14,673 nt of DNA. Origin: RUG754 sp964345365. GTDB taxonomy: Bacteria; Bacillota; Clostridia; Peptostreptococcales; Anaerovoracaceae. Positions 7,796 to 14,529 of the stretch are shown piece by piece. Made by a program: the position numbers and the translations under genes. The notes beneath the pieces were generated by a model that saw only the letters and a program-made list of their open reading frames with translations, searched no databases and had not been told where the DNA came from. Every line of letters starts with the position of its first letter. The first letter of the stretch is position 1. The stretch spans positions 1 through 14,673 of the forward strand of contig CAYFQR010000033.1 of assembly GCA_964345365.1 (NCBI GenBank), read 5' to 3'.

Positions 7796-8708
7796 TAACG
7801 GATTTTTTGAAAATTTTTCGGGACACGACAGATTCGATGTCCCGATACCTTTATATAGGGTAACCGGAGGACAGGGAGGCGAAGCATATCTCATCATAGG
7901 CAGTGAAAAAACGGCGCTATATGATGTCGGTATGGCTTGTTTCAGTGAGGAGCTTATATCCAATATTCATGAGGTCTTGGATAAGGCGGGCAAAAGCCTT
8001 GACTATATTTTGCTTTCCCACACCCATTACGACCATATAGGTGCGCTTCCTTATGTACTTCGCGAATGGAAAGACGCCGTTGTTTGCGGTGCGAAAAAAT
8101 GCGCGTCCGTATTTGCTTCGGATACGGCGCTTAATACCATGACGGAGCTTTCAAAAAATGCAGCCTTACTTTACGGAAAAGATTCCGAAAACATCAGCTC
8201 CCGGGGTATGAGACTGGATAAAGCCTTGTCGGACGGAGATTCCATAGAACTCGGTGAAATGAGCGTGTATTTTTATGAAACGAAGGGGCATACCGATTGC
8301 TCCGGCAGCTATATGCTTATGCCGCAGGCGATAGTTTTTGCAAGCGAGGGCATAGGTCTTGTGGATGGACCGGGCAGAATCAGGACATCCTGCCTGAAGA
8401 GCTTTGCTCAATCCATAGAGTCCTCTAAAAAAATCAGGGAACTTAAGCCTAAAAGAATCATACTTATGCACTACGGCATTCTTCCCGAATCCTATAATGA
8501 GGACTATTTTGATGATTTTATTGAAGAAGCCTTATGGGAATGGGGACTTATCAGAAGAGCCATCAAAAACGGTAAATCCGACGAAGAAATATCGGATTTA
8601 CATGACGCTATATATTGGAATGAAGCCTTAAGGTTAAATCAGCCTTATGACGCACACCATTTGAACACTTTGATTATAATCAAAAATGTCAGAAAGGACG
8701 AATCTTAA
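7779..8708 (+). CDS. MBL-fold (metallo-beta-lactamase superfamily) metallohydrolase
   Basis: A 309-aa cytosolic protein with the beta-lactamase-fold metal motif HTHYDH at H81-H86, a third metal histidine in the GHTDCSGS motif at H171, and a C-terminal histidine at H231 (LMHYG). This is the glyoxalase II/hydrolase layout, and substrate is unknown. In the stretch where the family usually has a bridging aspartate (SGD-type), the sequence reads FASEGIG, with E190 in that place. The start appears to be GTG at 7779, inside the preceding gene, giving MIIPNDNGFFENF. No in-frame ATG lies close by. A GAGGAT sequence upstream is only a weak ribosome binding site, so coupled translation is likely. It ends before a terminator at 8738. 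Confidence 0.85.
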   Translation: MIIPNDNGFFENFSGHDRFDVPIPLYRVTGGQGGEAYLIIGSEKTALYDVGMACFSEELISNIHEVLDKAGKSLDYILLSHTHYDHIGALPYVLREWKDAVVCGAKKCASVFASDTALNTMTELSKNAALLYGKDSENISSRGMRLDKALSDGDSIELGEMSVYFYETKGHTDCSGSYMLMPQAIVFASEGIGLVDGPGRIRTSCLKSFAQSIESSKKIRELKPKRIILMHYGILPESYNEDYFDDFIEEALWEWGLIRRAIKNGKSDEEISDLHDAIYWNEALRLNQPYDAHHLNTLIIIKNVRKDES

Positions 8709-8737
8709 ATGCATTGTCTTTTGTCATGTTTTACAAG

Positions 8738-8765
8738 TTCATCTCTTTAACGGGGTGAATTTTTT
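8738..8765 (+). terminator. Rho-independent terminator after the MBL gene
   Basis: TTCATCTC (8738-8745) pairs with GGGGTGAA (8752-8759) through 8 bp including two T-G wobbles, with loop TTTAAC, followed by six Ts. Confidence 0.75.
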
Positions 8766-8783
8766 GTACTTAAAAAGTGTTTT

Positions 8784-8797
8784 ATACATAAATGTAT
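8784..8797 (+). promoter_or_regulatory. Short inverted repeat ahead of the kor operon
   Basis: ATACAT and ATGTAT (6-bp arms, AA between) lie about 70 bp upstream of korD in the AT-rich region that must contain its promoter. I found no convincing -35/-10 pair; AATAAT at 8800-8805 is the best -10 candidate. It could be an operator, but I cannot assign a regulator. Confidence 0.2.
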
Positions 8798-8863
8798 TGA
8801 ATAATAGACACAACGTGATATATTGAGAATTAAGAGGAAACATGATTTTTTGAGAGGTGACAA

Positions 8864-9064
8864 ATGGCTGTGGGTAAAAAGTTGATATTAAATACGAAAT
8901 GGTGCAAAGGTTGCGGCATCTGTGCGGCATTCTGCCCGAAAAACGTATTGGAAACGGGTTATGATAAAGTCAGCATTGCAAGACCCGATGATTGCATTAA
9001 ATGCGGGGCATGTGAAATGAGATGCCCGGATTATGCGATATGGCTCGAGGAGGATAAGGAATAA
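8864..9064 (+). CDS. korD: 2-oxoacid:ferredoxin oxidoreductase, delta (ferredoxin) subunit
   Basis: A 66-aa 2[4Fe-4S] ferredoxin that carries electrons within the complex. Two CX2CX2CX3C clusters are complete: C14, C17, C20, C24 (CKGCGICAAFC) and C44, C47, C50, C54 (CIKCGACEMRC), each followed by proline. The N-terminal LILNTKWCKGCGIC is typical of KorD. GAGAGGTGA precedes the ATG. Its stop overlaps the korA start by one base (TAATG), and it leads the four-gene operon. Confidence 0.92.
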   Translation: MAVGKKLILNTKWCKGCGICAAFCPKNVLETGYDKVSIARPDDCIKCGACEMRCPDYAIWLEEDKE

Positions 9065-10212
9065 TGTCAGAGAAAAGATTTCAACTTTTACAGGGAAATG
9101 AAGCTATTGTGGAAGGGGCTATTACCGCCGGTATGAGATTTTATGCCGGATATCCTATAACGCCCTCGACAGAAATCGCGGAACGTTCAGCCAAGAGACT
9201 TCCTGAAGTGTGCGGCAAATTTATCCAAATGGAAGATGAGATTGCAGGTATCGCTGCGGCACTCGGAGCTTCCATTGCAGGCATAAAGTCTATGACCGCG
9301 ACATCGGGTCCGGGCTTTTCGCTTAAACAGGAAAATATCGGGTACGCGGCGATAGCGGAGATTCCGATTGTAATAGTCGATGTTCAGAGAGAAGGGCCGT
9401 CCACAGGTCTTCCCACTTCTCCGTCACAGGGAGATTTAATGCAGTCAAGGTGGGGTACACACGGAGACCATCCCATCATAGTAATATCTCCGTCATCTGT
9501 TCAGGAATGCTATAACGAAACGGTAAGGGCGTTTAATATGGCCGAAAGATTCAGAGTCCCGGTAATATTGCTTATGGATGAAATCATAGGCCATCTGAGA
9601 GAGGGGTGTGAACTGATTCCTGCCGAAGAACTCGAAATATCAAACAGACGAATAGACCGAAAATTCAACGGAACGCTTGCTTATGCGGTTCAGGAAGGTA
9701 ACTACGTTCCTGAATTTGCGCCTTTCGGAGACGGCGACAGGTTTAATGTGACCGGACTTTATCATGACTTGGACGGATTCCCGACAAATGACACTTCCAT
9801 AACTCACAAACAGGAAAGAAGGCTTTTGGACAAGATAATCAAGCGAAGAGGCAGGATTCAAAAATGGGAAGAAAAAAACTGCGATAATTGCGAAACTCTC
9901 GTAGTATGTTTCGGTGGAACCGCGAGAGCGGTGGACGGTGCACTTGAAGAATCGGAGAAGTTCGACTCCATTGAGATGGGTGTATTCAGACCGATAACGG
10001 TTTGGCCGTTCCCTGAAGAAGCGTTGAATAAGATAATAATATCGAACAAAAATCTAAGAAACATAATAGTAGCCGAACACAATGACGGACAGATGTTGCT
10101 TGAGGTTCAGAGAATCGTGGAGGGGAGAGTGCCCGTAGATCTTTTGGGCAAGATAGACGGGACTACAATTTTACCTGCCGATGTGATTGAAATGATAAAG
10201 GAGGTCTATTGA
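9064..10212 (+). CDS. korA: 2-oxoacid:ferredoxin oxidoreductase, alpha subunit
   Basis: Alpha chain (pyrimidine-binding and transketolase C-terminal domains) of the thiamine-diphosphate enzyme that decarboxylates a 2-oxoacid, makes the acyl-CoA and reduces ferredoxin. The 382-aa protein shows the substrate-loop signature GYPITPSTE (residues 29-37), MEDEIAGIAAALGAS, and TSGPGFSLKQENIGYA. The C-terminal part is a transketolase-C-like domain (VVCFGGTARAVDGALEES, FRPITVWPFPEEAL). The order DABC and the sequence style point to 2-oxoglutarate as substrate; other 2-oxoacids are possible. GAGGAGG within the end of korD serves as ribosome binding site. Confidence 0.92.
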   Translation: MSEKRFQLLQGNEAIVEGAITAGMRFYAGYPITPSTEIAERSAKRLPEVCGKFIQMEDEIAGIAAALGASIAGIKSMTATSGPGFSLKQENIGYAAIAEIPIVIVDVQREGPSTGLPTSPSQGDLMQSRWGTHGDHPIIVISPSSVQECYNETVRAFNMAERFRVPVILLMDEIIGHLREGCELIPAEELEISNRRIDRKFNGTLAYAVQEGNYVPEFAPFGDGDRFNVTGLYHDLDGFPTNDTSITHKQERRLLDKIIKRRGRIQKWEEKNCDNCETLVVCFGGTARAVDGALEESEKFDSIEMGVFRPITVWPFPEEALNKIIISNKNLRNIIVAEHNDGQMLLEVQRIVEGRVPVDLLGKIDGTTILPADVIEMIKEVY

Positions 10213-10213
10213 A

Positions 10214-11038
10214 ATGCCGAGTAAACTTATAGAAAAAACAATGCGAGTGAACAGACTTCCTCATATATGGTGTCCGGGCTGCGGCCACGGTATACTCATG
10301 CGTGACGTTGCACAGGCTATTTATAATCTCGAGCTTGATCCGGACAAGGTTGTAATCGTTTCCGGAATCGGATGTTCCTCAAGAGCGGCAGGTTACATGA
10401 ACTATAATACACTTCATACTACTCACGGCAGAGCTATCGCATTTGCAACCGGAGTAAAACTTGCCAACCCTGAGCTCACGGTAATTGTAATCACGGGAGA
10501 CGGTGACGCGACCGCAATAGGCGGGAATCATCTCATCCATGCATGTAGAAGAAATATCGACATGACCGTAGTCGTATTTAATAACAGAACTTACGGCATG
10601 ACCGGCGGTCAATATTCGCCGCTGACGCCTCACGGTGAAAAAGGTACGACGGCGCCTTACGGAAATATAGACTACAATTTCGATATACCTAAATTGTCCG
10701 AAGCCGCAGGAGCCACTTTTACCGGAAGATGCAGCGCATATCACGTTAATCAGGCGGTCAAGTTAATTGAAGACGCCATCATGCACAGAGGATTCTCCAT
10801 AATAGAGGGAATGTCCGTATGTCCTACTTATTATGGCAGAAAGAACAAAAAAGGCGATTCCGTTGAAATGCTTAAATCTCAAAAAGAACTATGTATCGAC
10901 AAAAAAGTCGCAGAAAAATTGCCGCCCGAAAAACTTGAGGGTAAGATAATCATAGGCGAGCTTTCAAGAGATGAAAGCAAAGAAGAATACACCGATATGT
11001 ACCAAAAGATTATTCGCAGATGCGGAGGTGGAAACTAA
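10214..11038 (+). CDS. korB: 2-oxoacid:ferredoxin oxidoreductase, beta subunit
   Basis: Thiamine-diphosphate-binding chain, 274 aa. The diphosphate/Mg motif GDGDATAIGGNH starts at G95 and continues to the N(123)N dyad. Four cysteines expected to hold a proximal [4Fe-4S] cluster are present: C20 and C23 (WCPGCGHG), C54 (GIGCSS) and C203 (SVCPTYYGR). The HTTHGRAIAFATGVKLANPEL region is typical of KorB and of similar archaeal enzymes. AAAGGAGGT lies just upstream of the ATG, with the korA stop between them. The stop overlaps the korC start (TAATG). Confidence 0.93.
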   Translation: MPSKLIEKTMRVNRLPHIWCPGCGHGILMRDVAQAIYNLELDPDKVVIVSGIGCSSRAAGYMNYNTLHTTHGRAIAFATGVKLANPELTVIVITGDGDATAIGGNHLIHACRRNIDMTVVVFNNRTYGMTGGQYSPLTPHGEKGTTAPYGNIDYNFDIPKLSEAAGATFTGRCSAYHVNQAVKLIEDAIMHRGFSIIEGMSVCPTYYGRKNKKGDSVEMLKSQKELCIDKKVAEKLPPEKLEGKIIIGELSRDESKEEYTDMYQKIIRRCGGGN

Positions 11039-11580
11039 TGCAAAAAACAGAAATCCGGATGACCGGTTCCGGCGGGCAAGGCGTAATAATGGGGACAATT
11101 ATATTGGCTGAAGCGGCTTTTGATGACGGTAAGCAAGTAGTACAATGTCAGGCATACGGCCCGGAGGCAAGAGGCGGCTCTTCAAAGGCGGAGACTATAA
11201 TATCAGACAGTAAGATATCATACACGAAAGTCCTTAAGCCTGATTTGCTTCTTTCTCTCACTCAGCAATCCCTCGACAAATATGTCACGGAGTTAAAGCC
11301 CGATTCGGTCATAATTGCAGACAGCAGTTTATCGGTTCCTGAAGAAATCATGCGTGAGCACAAGGTATATTCAATTCCTATTCTCGAATCCGCAAAAAAA
11401 ATAATAAAAAACAGAATGACCGCTAATATAATTTCATGCGGCGCGATAAATGCGGTTGCCGGTATCTGCTCGGAGGAAGCTCTTAAGAGAGCGGTGCTTG
11501 AGCATGTTCCGAAAGAATCGGCAGATTCAAACCTTGATGCATTGGCGCTCGGGGCAAAGCTCATAGATGACTGTAATTGA
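11038..11580 (+). CDS. korC: 2-oxoacid:ferredoxin oxidoreductase, gamma subunit
   Basis: Gamma chain, 180 aa, a CoA-interacting subunit. It begins with the family signature MTGSGGQGVIMGT (GSGGQG at 10-15) and contains YGPEARGGSSKAE (residues 40-51), conserved in gamma subunits of pyruvate and 2-oxoacid ferredoxin oxidoreductases. The ATG at 11038 is set by GGAGGTGG directly upstream. A longer reading from 11020 would place the start ahead of that site and inside korB. Last gene of the operon. The nearest strong terminator is 136 nt downstream. Confidence 0.93.
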   Translation: MQKTEIRMTGSGGQGVIMGTIILAEAAFDDGKQVVQCQAYGPEARGGSSKAETIISDSKISYTKVLKPDLLLSLTQQSLDKYVTELKPDSVIIADSSLSVPEEIMREHKVYSIPILESAKKIIKNRMTANIISCGAINAVAGICSEEALKRAVLEHVPKESADSNLDALALGAKLIDDCN

Positions 11581-11592
11581 ACCTTTCATTAC

Positions 11593-11621
11593 TTAAGTCA
11601 TTAGAGGTTTCGGGCTATATT
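11593..11621 (+). promoter_or_regulatory. Possible promoter of a small RNA or leader
   Basis: TTAAGT (11593-11598), a 17-nt spacer and TATATT (11616-11621) lie just after korC. Initiation would be near 11628. Both boxes deviate from consensus, so this is tentative. Confidence 0.4.
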
Positions 11622-11627
11622 AAAAAA

Positions 11628-11758
11628 CAAAAAAGCAGGCGTTTTGCCGTGTGCCGATAAGACAGTAATTTGAGAAAACTACAAAATCGGCAGCTGCTAG
11701 GTAGGATTGGACAGCAAAACAGGCGGCACTCAGCTTCGGTTGGGTGCTGCCTGTTTTT
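11628..11758 (+). ncRNA. Candidate structured small RNA or attenuator leader, about 130 nt
   Basis: No open frame is convincing here. The sequence has a 7-bp perfect stem (TGCCGAT at 11652-11658 with ATCGGCA at 11686-11692) enclosing 27 nt, and ends in the very strong terminator at 11716. Two pairings compete with that terminator: GTTTTGC (11641-11647) with GCAAAAC (11714-11720), and GGCAGC (11689-11694) with GCTGCC (11746-11751). That is the layout of an attenuator. Since the next gene has its own promoter at 12046, the unit may instead be a stand-alone RNA, or just the 3' untranslated end of kor. I do not recognise an Rfam family. Confidence 0.35.
11716..11758 (+). terminator. Strong TTCG-loop rho-independent terminator
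   Basis: A 16-bp stem (11719-11734 with 11739-11754, three G-T wobbles, no mismatch) is closed by the stable tetraloop TTCG and extended by three A-T pairs. It is followed by Ts up to 11758. It is the only strong terminator after korC, so it ends either the kor transcript or the small RNA. Confidence 0.85.
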
Positions 11759-12045
11759 GTACATCTGAGGGTTGAAAATTGCTTGTTTTCCCCTCTGTGT
11801 GGCTTTGTTCAAAAGTGAGCATATCTGGCTTCATTTATTCACATAGATTAAGTTTGAAACATGAAAAAGGCCACATTTCAACATATTGATTATACGGATC
11901 AGAGAATCACTTTACGATGAAGTCATTATACATAGCAGCATAAATTTTTGCTTGAATAAGCATCACTATTTTACATGCAGGAAAAGTGACCCAAACGGAG
12001 CGAATAAACCGATTATACTAATTCTCTGAAATATGCCACATTATC
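11759..12045. other. Non-coding stretch with one hairpin and short repeats
   Basis: I see no gene on either strand. A 10-bp hairpin with a 2-nt bulge lies at 11767-11795 (GAGGG..GAAAA with TTTTCCCCTC). GATTATAC occurs at 11888-11895 and again at 12011-12018, each followed at short distance by CAGAGAAT (11900-11907) or its complement ATTCTCTG (12021-12028). The only short frame of note, 19 codons from an ATG at 11861, has no ribosome binding site. This stretch probably belongs to the inserted element. Confidence 0.5.
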
Positions 12046-12074
12046 TTGAAAAAGCAGAAGAAAATGGGTATAAT
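12046..12074 (+). promoter_or_regulatory. Sigma-A promoter of the radical SAM pair
   Basis: TTGAAA (12046-12051), a 17-nt spacer and a perfect TATAAT (12069-12074). The start site is expected at about 12081, inside the palindrome that begins at 12075, with a leader of about 45 nt. Confidence 0.85.
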
Positions 12075-12092
12075 ATAGTGTGTACACACTAT
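12075..12092 (+). promoter_or_regulatory. 18-bp perfect palindromic operator
   Basis: ATAGTGTGTACACACTAT is a perfect 18-bp inverted repeat with no spacer, touching the -10 box and covering the transcription start. The size and position fit an operator for a dimeric repressor of the TetR, GntR or MarR type. It lies in a short, non-coding leader and no T-run follows, so it is unlikely to be a terminator. No regulator gene is in the window. Confidence 0.75.
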
Positions 12093-12125
12093 TCAGGGAT
12101 ACCCAATTAGAGCTATGGAGGAAAA

Positions 12126-13028
12126 ATGAAGCTATCATCCTTTTTTCACTTCGCTGCTTTTGGCGTAAAGACGATTCTGCTTAGAAAGAAATCACCAATC
12201 CTTGGAACTGTAATCCTAACAGACAAATGCAATTTGCATTGCAAGCACTGTTCCGTCAACAATATTACAGCAATCGTCCATCCATATGAACAGATCTGGC
12301 AAGAAATGCAGCGGCTATATGACATGGGAGTTCGCATTTTGTTCTTCTGCGGTGGCGAAACATTTCTTTGGAAAGATGGCGAACGCACTCTCAGAGATTT
12401 GGTTATAGAAGCAAAGAACATGGGTTTTCTCATCGTCAACGTAGTTACGAACGGAACGTTTCCCATTGATCTCCCAGAAGCAGATTTGATTCTTTTGAGC
12501 TTGGACGGAGATAAGCAGCGCCATAATGAAGTTCGTGGTGACACCTACGACACTATCATGAAGAACATCAGCAATGCTACCGCAGACAATATCTGTTTCT
12601 ATATGGCAATCAATCAAATCAACAAAGATCATGTACGAGATGTCTGTCTAACGGCTCGTGACACTAAAAATGTCCGTGCAGTATCATTCAATTTCCATAC
12701 ACCATATCCTGACACAAAAAAATTAGCTCTGACTAAAGAGGAAAAAGCCAAGTGCTGTGATACGATAACTCAAATGATGAAAGAAGGCGCACCTGTATTC
12801 AACCTAAAAAGTGCGTTTCCATATCTTATTGAAAATCGTTTTCCTACGCCTTGCCATCAGTGCGTAGTGATGGAAAACGGAAAGTTGTCTACTTGCGGGC
12901 GCTGTATAGATGTTCCTGGCCTTTGCGACCAATGCGGATACTTTTTTGTTGCTGAATATACGCTTCTGTTCAGAGGCAATCCCAAAATAATCATTGAGAT
13001 GCTTCATACATACTTGAAGTATATTTAG
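12126..13028 (+). CDS. Radical SAM protein with cysteine-rich C-terminus
   Basis: A 300-aa radical SAM enzyme of unknown reaction. The SAM-cluster motif CX3CX2C is at C35, C39 and C42 (CNLHCKHC), with FCGGETF (GGE at 76-78) for SAM methionine binding and TNGT and LSLDGD in the expected strands. The C-terminal third has six cysteines as three CxxC pairs (C243/C246, C257/C260, C267/C270), which suggests an auxiliary Fe-S cluster or zinc site, SPASM- or HpnH-like, then a hydrophobic tail. GGAGG lies five bases ahead of the ATG. The next gene follows after 7 bases. Arginine is mostly CGN and isoleucine mostly ATC/ATT, unlike the resident genes, which points to acquired DNA. Confidence 0.88.
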   Translation: MKLSSFFHFAAFGVKTILLRKKSPILGTVILTDKCNLHCKHCSVNNITAIVHPYEQIWQEMQRLYDMGVRILFFCGGETFLWKDGERTLRDLVIEAKNMGFLIVNVVTNGTFPIDLPEADLILLSLDGDKQRHNEVRGDTYDTIMKNISNATADNICFYMAINQINKDHVRDVCLTARDTKNVRAVSFNFHTPYPDTKKLALTKEEKAKCCDTITQMMKEGAPVFNLKSAFPYLIENRFPTPCHQCVVMENGKLSTCGRCIDVPGLCDQCGYFFVAEYTLLFRGNPKIIIEMLHTYLKYI

Positions 13029-13035
13029 GAGTAAT

Positions 13036-14289
13036 ATGAGCTTCATTACAGGTTTAACGAGAATGTGGCTTACACGGACAGCGAAGCCATTTACGTTCAA
13101 AAATGGATATGACCAGATATTGCCGTATGCAGAATGTGAAAACCTTGGGCTGTATGTTCATATCCCTTTTTGCAAAAGTATCTGCAACTTTTGCCCTTAT
13201 TGCAAAGTGCGGTATTCTGCTGAATTGTGTGATAGGTACATAGATTCTTTGATTCAAGAAATACACATTGTGGGCAGCCAACATGCGGAGCATAGAAAAG
13301 CAACCAGCCTATACTTCGGTGGTGGGACACCTGCACTCGCAGCCAACCGTATAAAAGAAATCGTTAATGCATTGAGTGAGCACTTTATTATCACAGAGGG
13401 GATTGGACTGGAACTTCATCCCGATAATGTGAATGTGGAAACGCTGCAAATGTTGAAAGATGCAGGTGTAACAAAAATCAGCATCGGCATTCAATCATTC
13501 TGCGATAAGTATCAGAAGATTCTTGGCAGAAAGAAAATTGATACCGCAGAAATGATGTCTGCGTTGTCTGCCGTTTCTTTTGAAACTGTTTCCATGGACT
13601 TTATCTTTGCGCTGCCTGGACAAACCTACGATGATTTGAAGTCGGATATTGATACCGCTTTTTTATTGGGGGCAAATCACGTTGCCATATACCCATTCAT
13701 TGATTTCACTTTTACAGAAAGTCCCGTTACTGCAATGCCTAAAAAAGATAAACGAGAGTTGCTGGATGCCATTACTCAATACTGTTTAGGAAAAGGATAC
13801 TCTCGAAATTCTATCTGGACTTTCTCAAGTGGAACGGATGCAAACTACTCATCCATGACCAGAGATAATTTCCTCGGATTCGGTTGCTCTGCTACGAGTC
13901 TATTCAAAGAGCAATTCAAAATCAATACTTTTGATGTAGATTCCTACTGTGAAAGAATTCGTTCCGGGAACCTCGCCACATCATTGACAATTCGCTTTAC
14001 CAAGCGGCAACGGATGGTTTATTGGCTGTTTTGGACAGCATACAGCACAAGAGTAACTGCCGAAGATTTTGAAAAATTCTTTGGTGTGTCATTGAAAAAA
14101 ATGTATGGATTCGAGCTTTGGGTTGCCAAACAATTAGGGCTTGTCAAGGAACACAACGGCACTTATGAAATGACGCTAAAAGGTGCCTTCTACTATCATT
14201 ACTATGAGAATTTTTACACGCTATCTTATATCGACAAGATGTGGGGTATCATGCGAAAAGAAGCATTTCCCGAACAGATTGAACTGTAA
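13036..14289 (+). CDS. HemN/HemW-like radical SAM protein
   Basis: A 417-aa protein of the coproporphyrinogen dehydrogenase-like radical SAM family. YVHIPFC begins the cluster motif, which here reads CKSICNFCPYC: C46, C50, C53 and C56, that is CX3CX2C plus a fourth Cys two residues on, where HemN/HemW have CX3CXYC followed by C or F. LYFGGGTP (92-99), LELHPDN, ISIGIQSF, DFIFALPGQT and the C-terminal HemN-like winged part (about 320-400) are all recognisable. The family includes coproporphyrinogen oxidases, the heme chaperone HemW and heme-degrading methyltransferases such as ChuW/HutW. I cannot tell which reaction applies. TAGGAG, using the preceding gene's stop, is its ribosome binding site. 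Tight coupling suggests that the two act together. Confidence 0.88.
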   Translation: MSFITGLTRMWLTRTAKPFTFKNGYDQILPYAECENLGLYVHIPFCKSICNFCPYCKVRYSAELCDRYIDSLIQEIHIVGSQHAEHRKATSLYFGGGTPALAANRIKEIVNALSEHFIITEGIGLELHPDNVNVETLQMLKDAGVTKISIGIQSFCDKYQKILGRKKIDTAEMMSALSAVSFETVSMDFIFALPGQTYDDLKSDIDTAFLLGANHVAIYPFIDFTFTESPVTAMPKKDKRELLDAITQYCLGKGYSRNSIWTFSSGTDANYSSMTRDNFLGFGCSATSLFKEQFKINTFDVDSYCERIRSGNLATSLTIRFTKRQRMVYWLFWTAYSTRVTAEDFEKFFGVSLKKMYGFELWVAKQLGLVKEHNGTYEMTLKGAFYYHYYENFYTLSYIDKMWGIMRKEAFPEQIEL

Positions 14290-14307
14290 AAGAACGGAGA
14301 TCGCTCA

Positions 14308-14502
14308 ATGCCAGACAACAGGAATCGTAAGCGACCGATACAGGTCAAATTCTTCGTAGATGAAAAAGAACTCAGCTTGATAAAGGCGAGGATGGCGCAG
14401 CTTGGTATAGAGAATATGAGCGCTTACCTTCGGAAAATGGCGATCGACGGATATGCAGCAAAACCGGATTTGCCTGAACGCCGTGAACCCAAAAATTCAT
14501 GA
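14308..14502 (+). CDS. MobC-like mobilisation accessory protein, short or truncated
   Basis: A 64-aa basic protein resembling the N-terminal half of MobC-type relaxosome proteins of Gram-positive mobilisable elements. It has a ribbon-helix-helix pattern: a short strand (IQVKFFVDE), then helices ELSLIKARMAQLG and NMSAYLRKMAIDGY. Family members usually run on for about another 50 residues after this point. Here the protein ends in an unrelated-looking polar tail (KPDLPERREPKNS). It may be a truncated copy or a naturally short DNA-binding form. GGAGAT precedes the ATG. Candidate transfer-origin hairpins follow directly, as expected for a relaxosome gene. Confidence 0.65.
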   Translation: MPDNRNRKRPIQVKFFVDEKELSLIKARMAQLGIENMSAYLRKMAIDGYAAKPDLPERREPKNS

Positions 14503-14529
14503 CTCACTTTCCGAAGATAGATTGATATT

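Noticed and set aside
11615..11812. 65-codon minus-strand frame across the terminator region
   Set aside because: It spans a strong terminator hairpin, has no ribosome binding site, and the protein is a low-likelihood cysteine-rich artefact of the stem sequences.
11861..11920. 19-codon frame starting with ATG in the gene-free stretch
   Set aside because: No Shine-Dalgarno sequence, no recognisable similarity, and length expected by chance in AT-rich DNA.
13036..14289. Naming the second radical SAM gene hemN or hemW
   Set aside because: The cluster motif differs (CX3CX2CX2C) and the gene sits on mobile DNA next to another radical SAM gene, so a housekeeping heme role is not supported.
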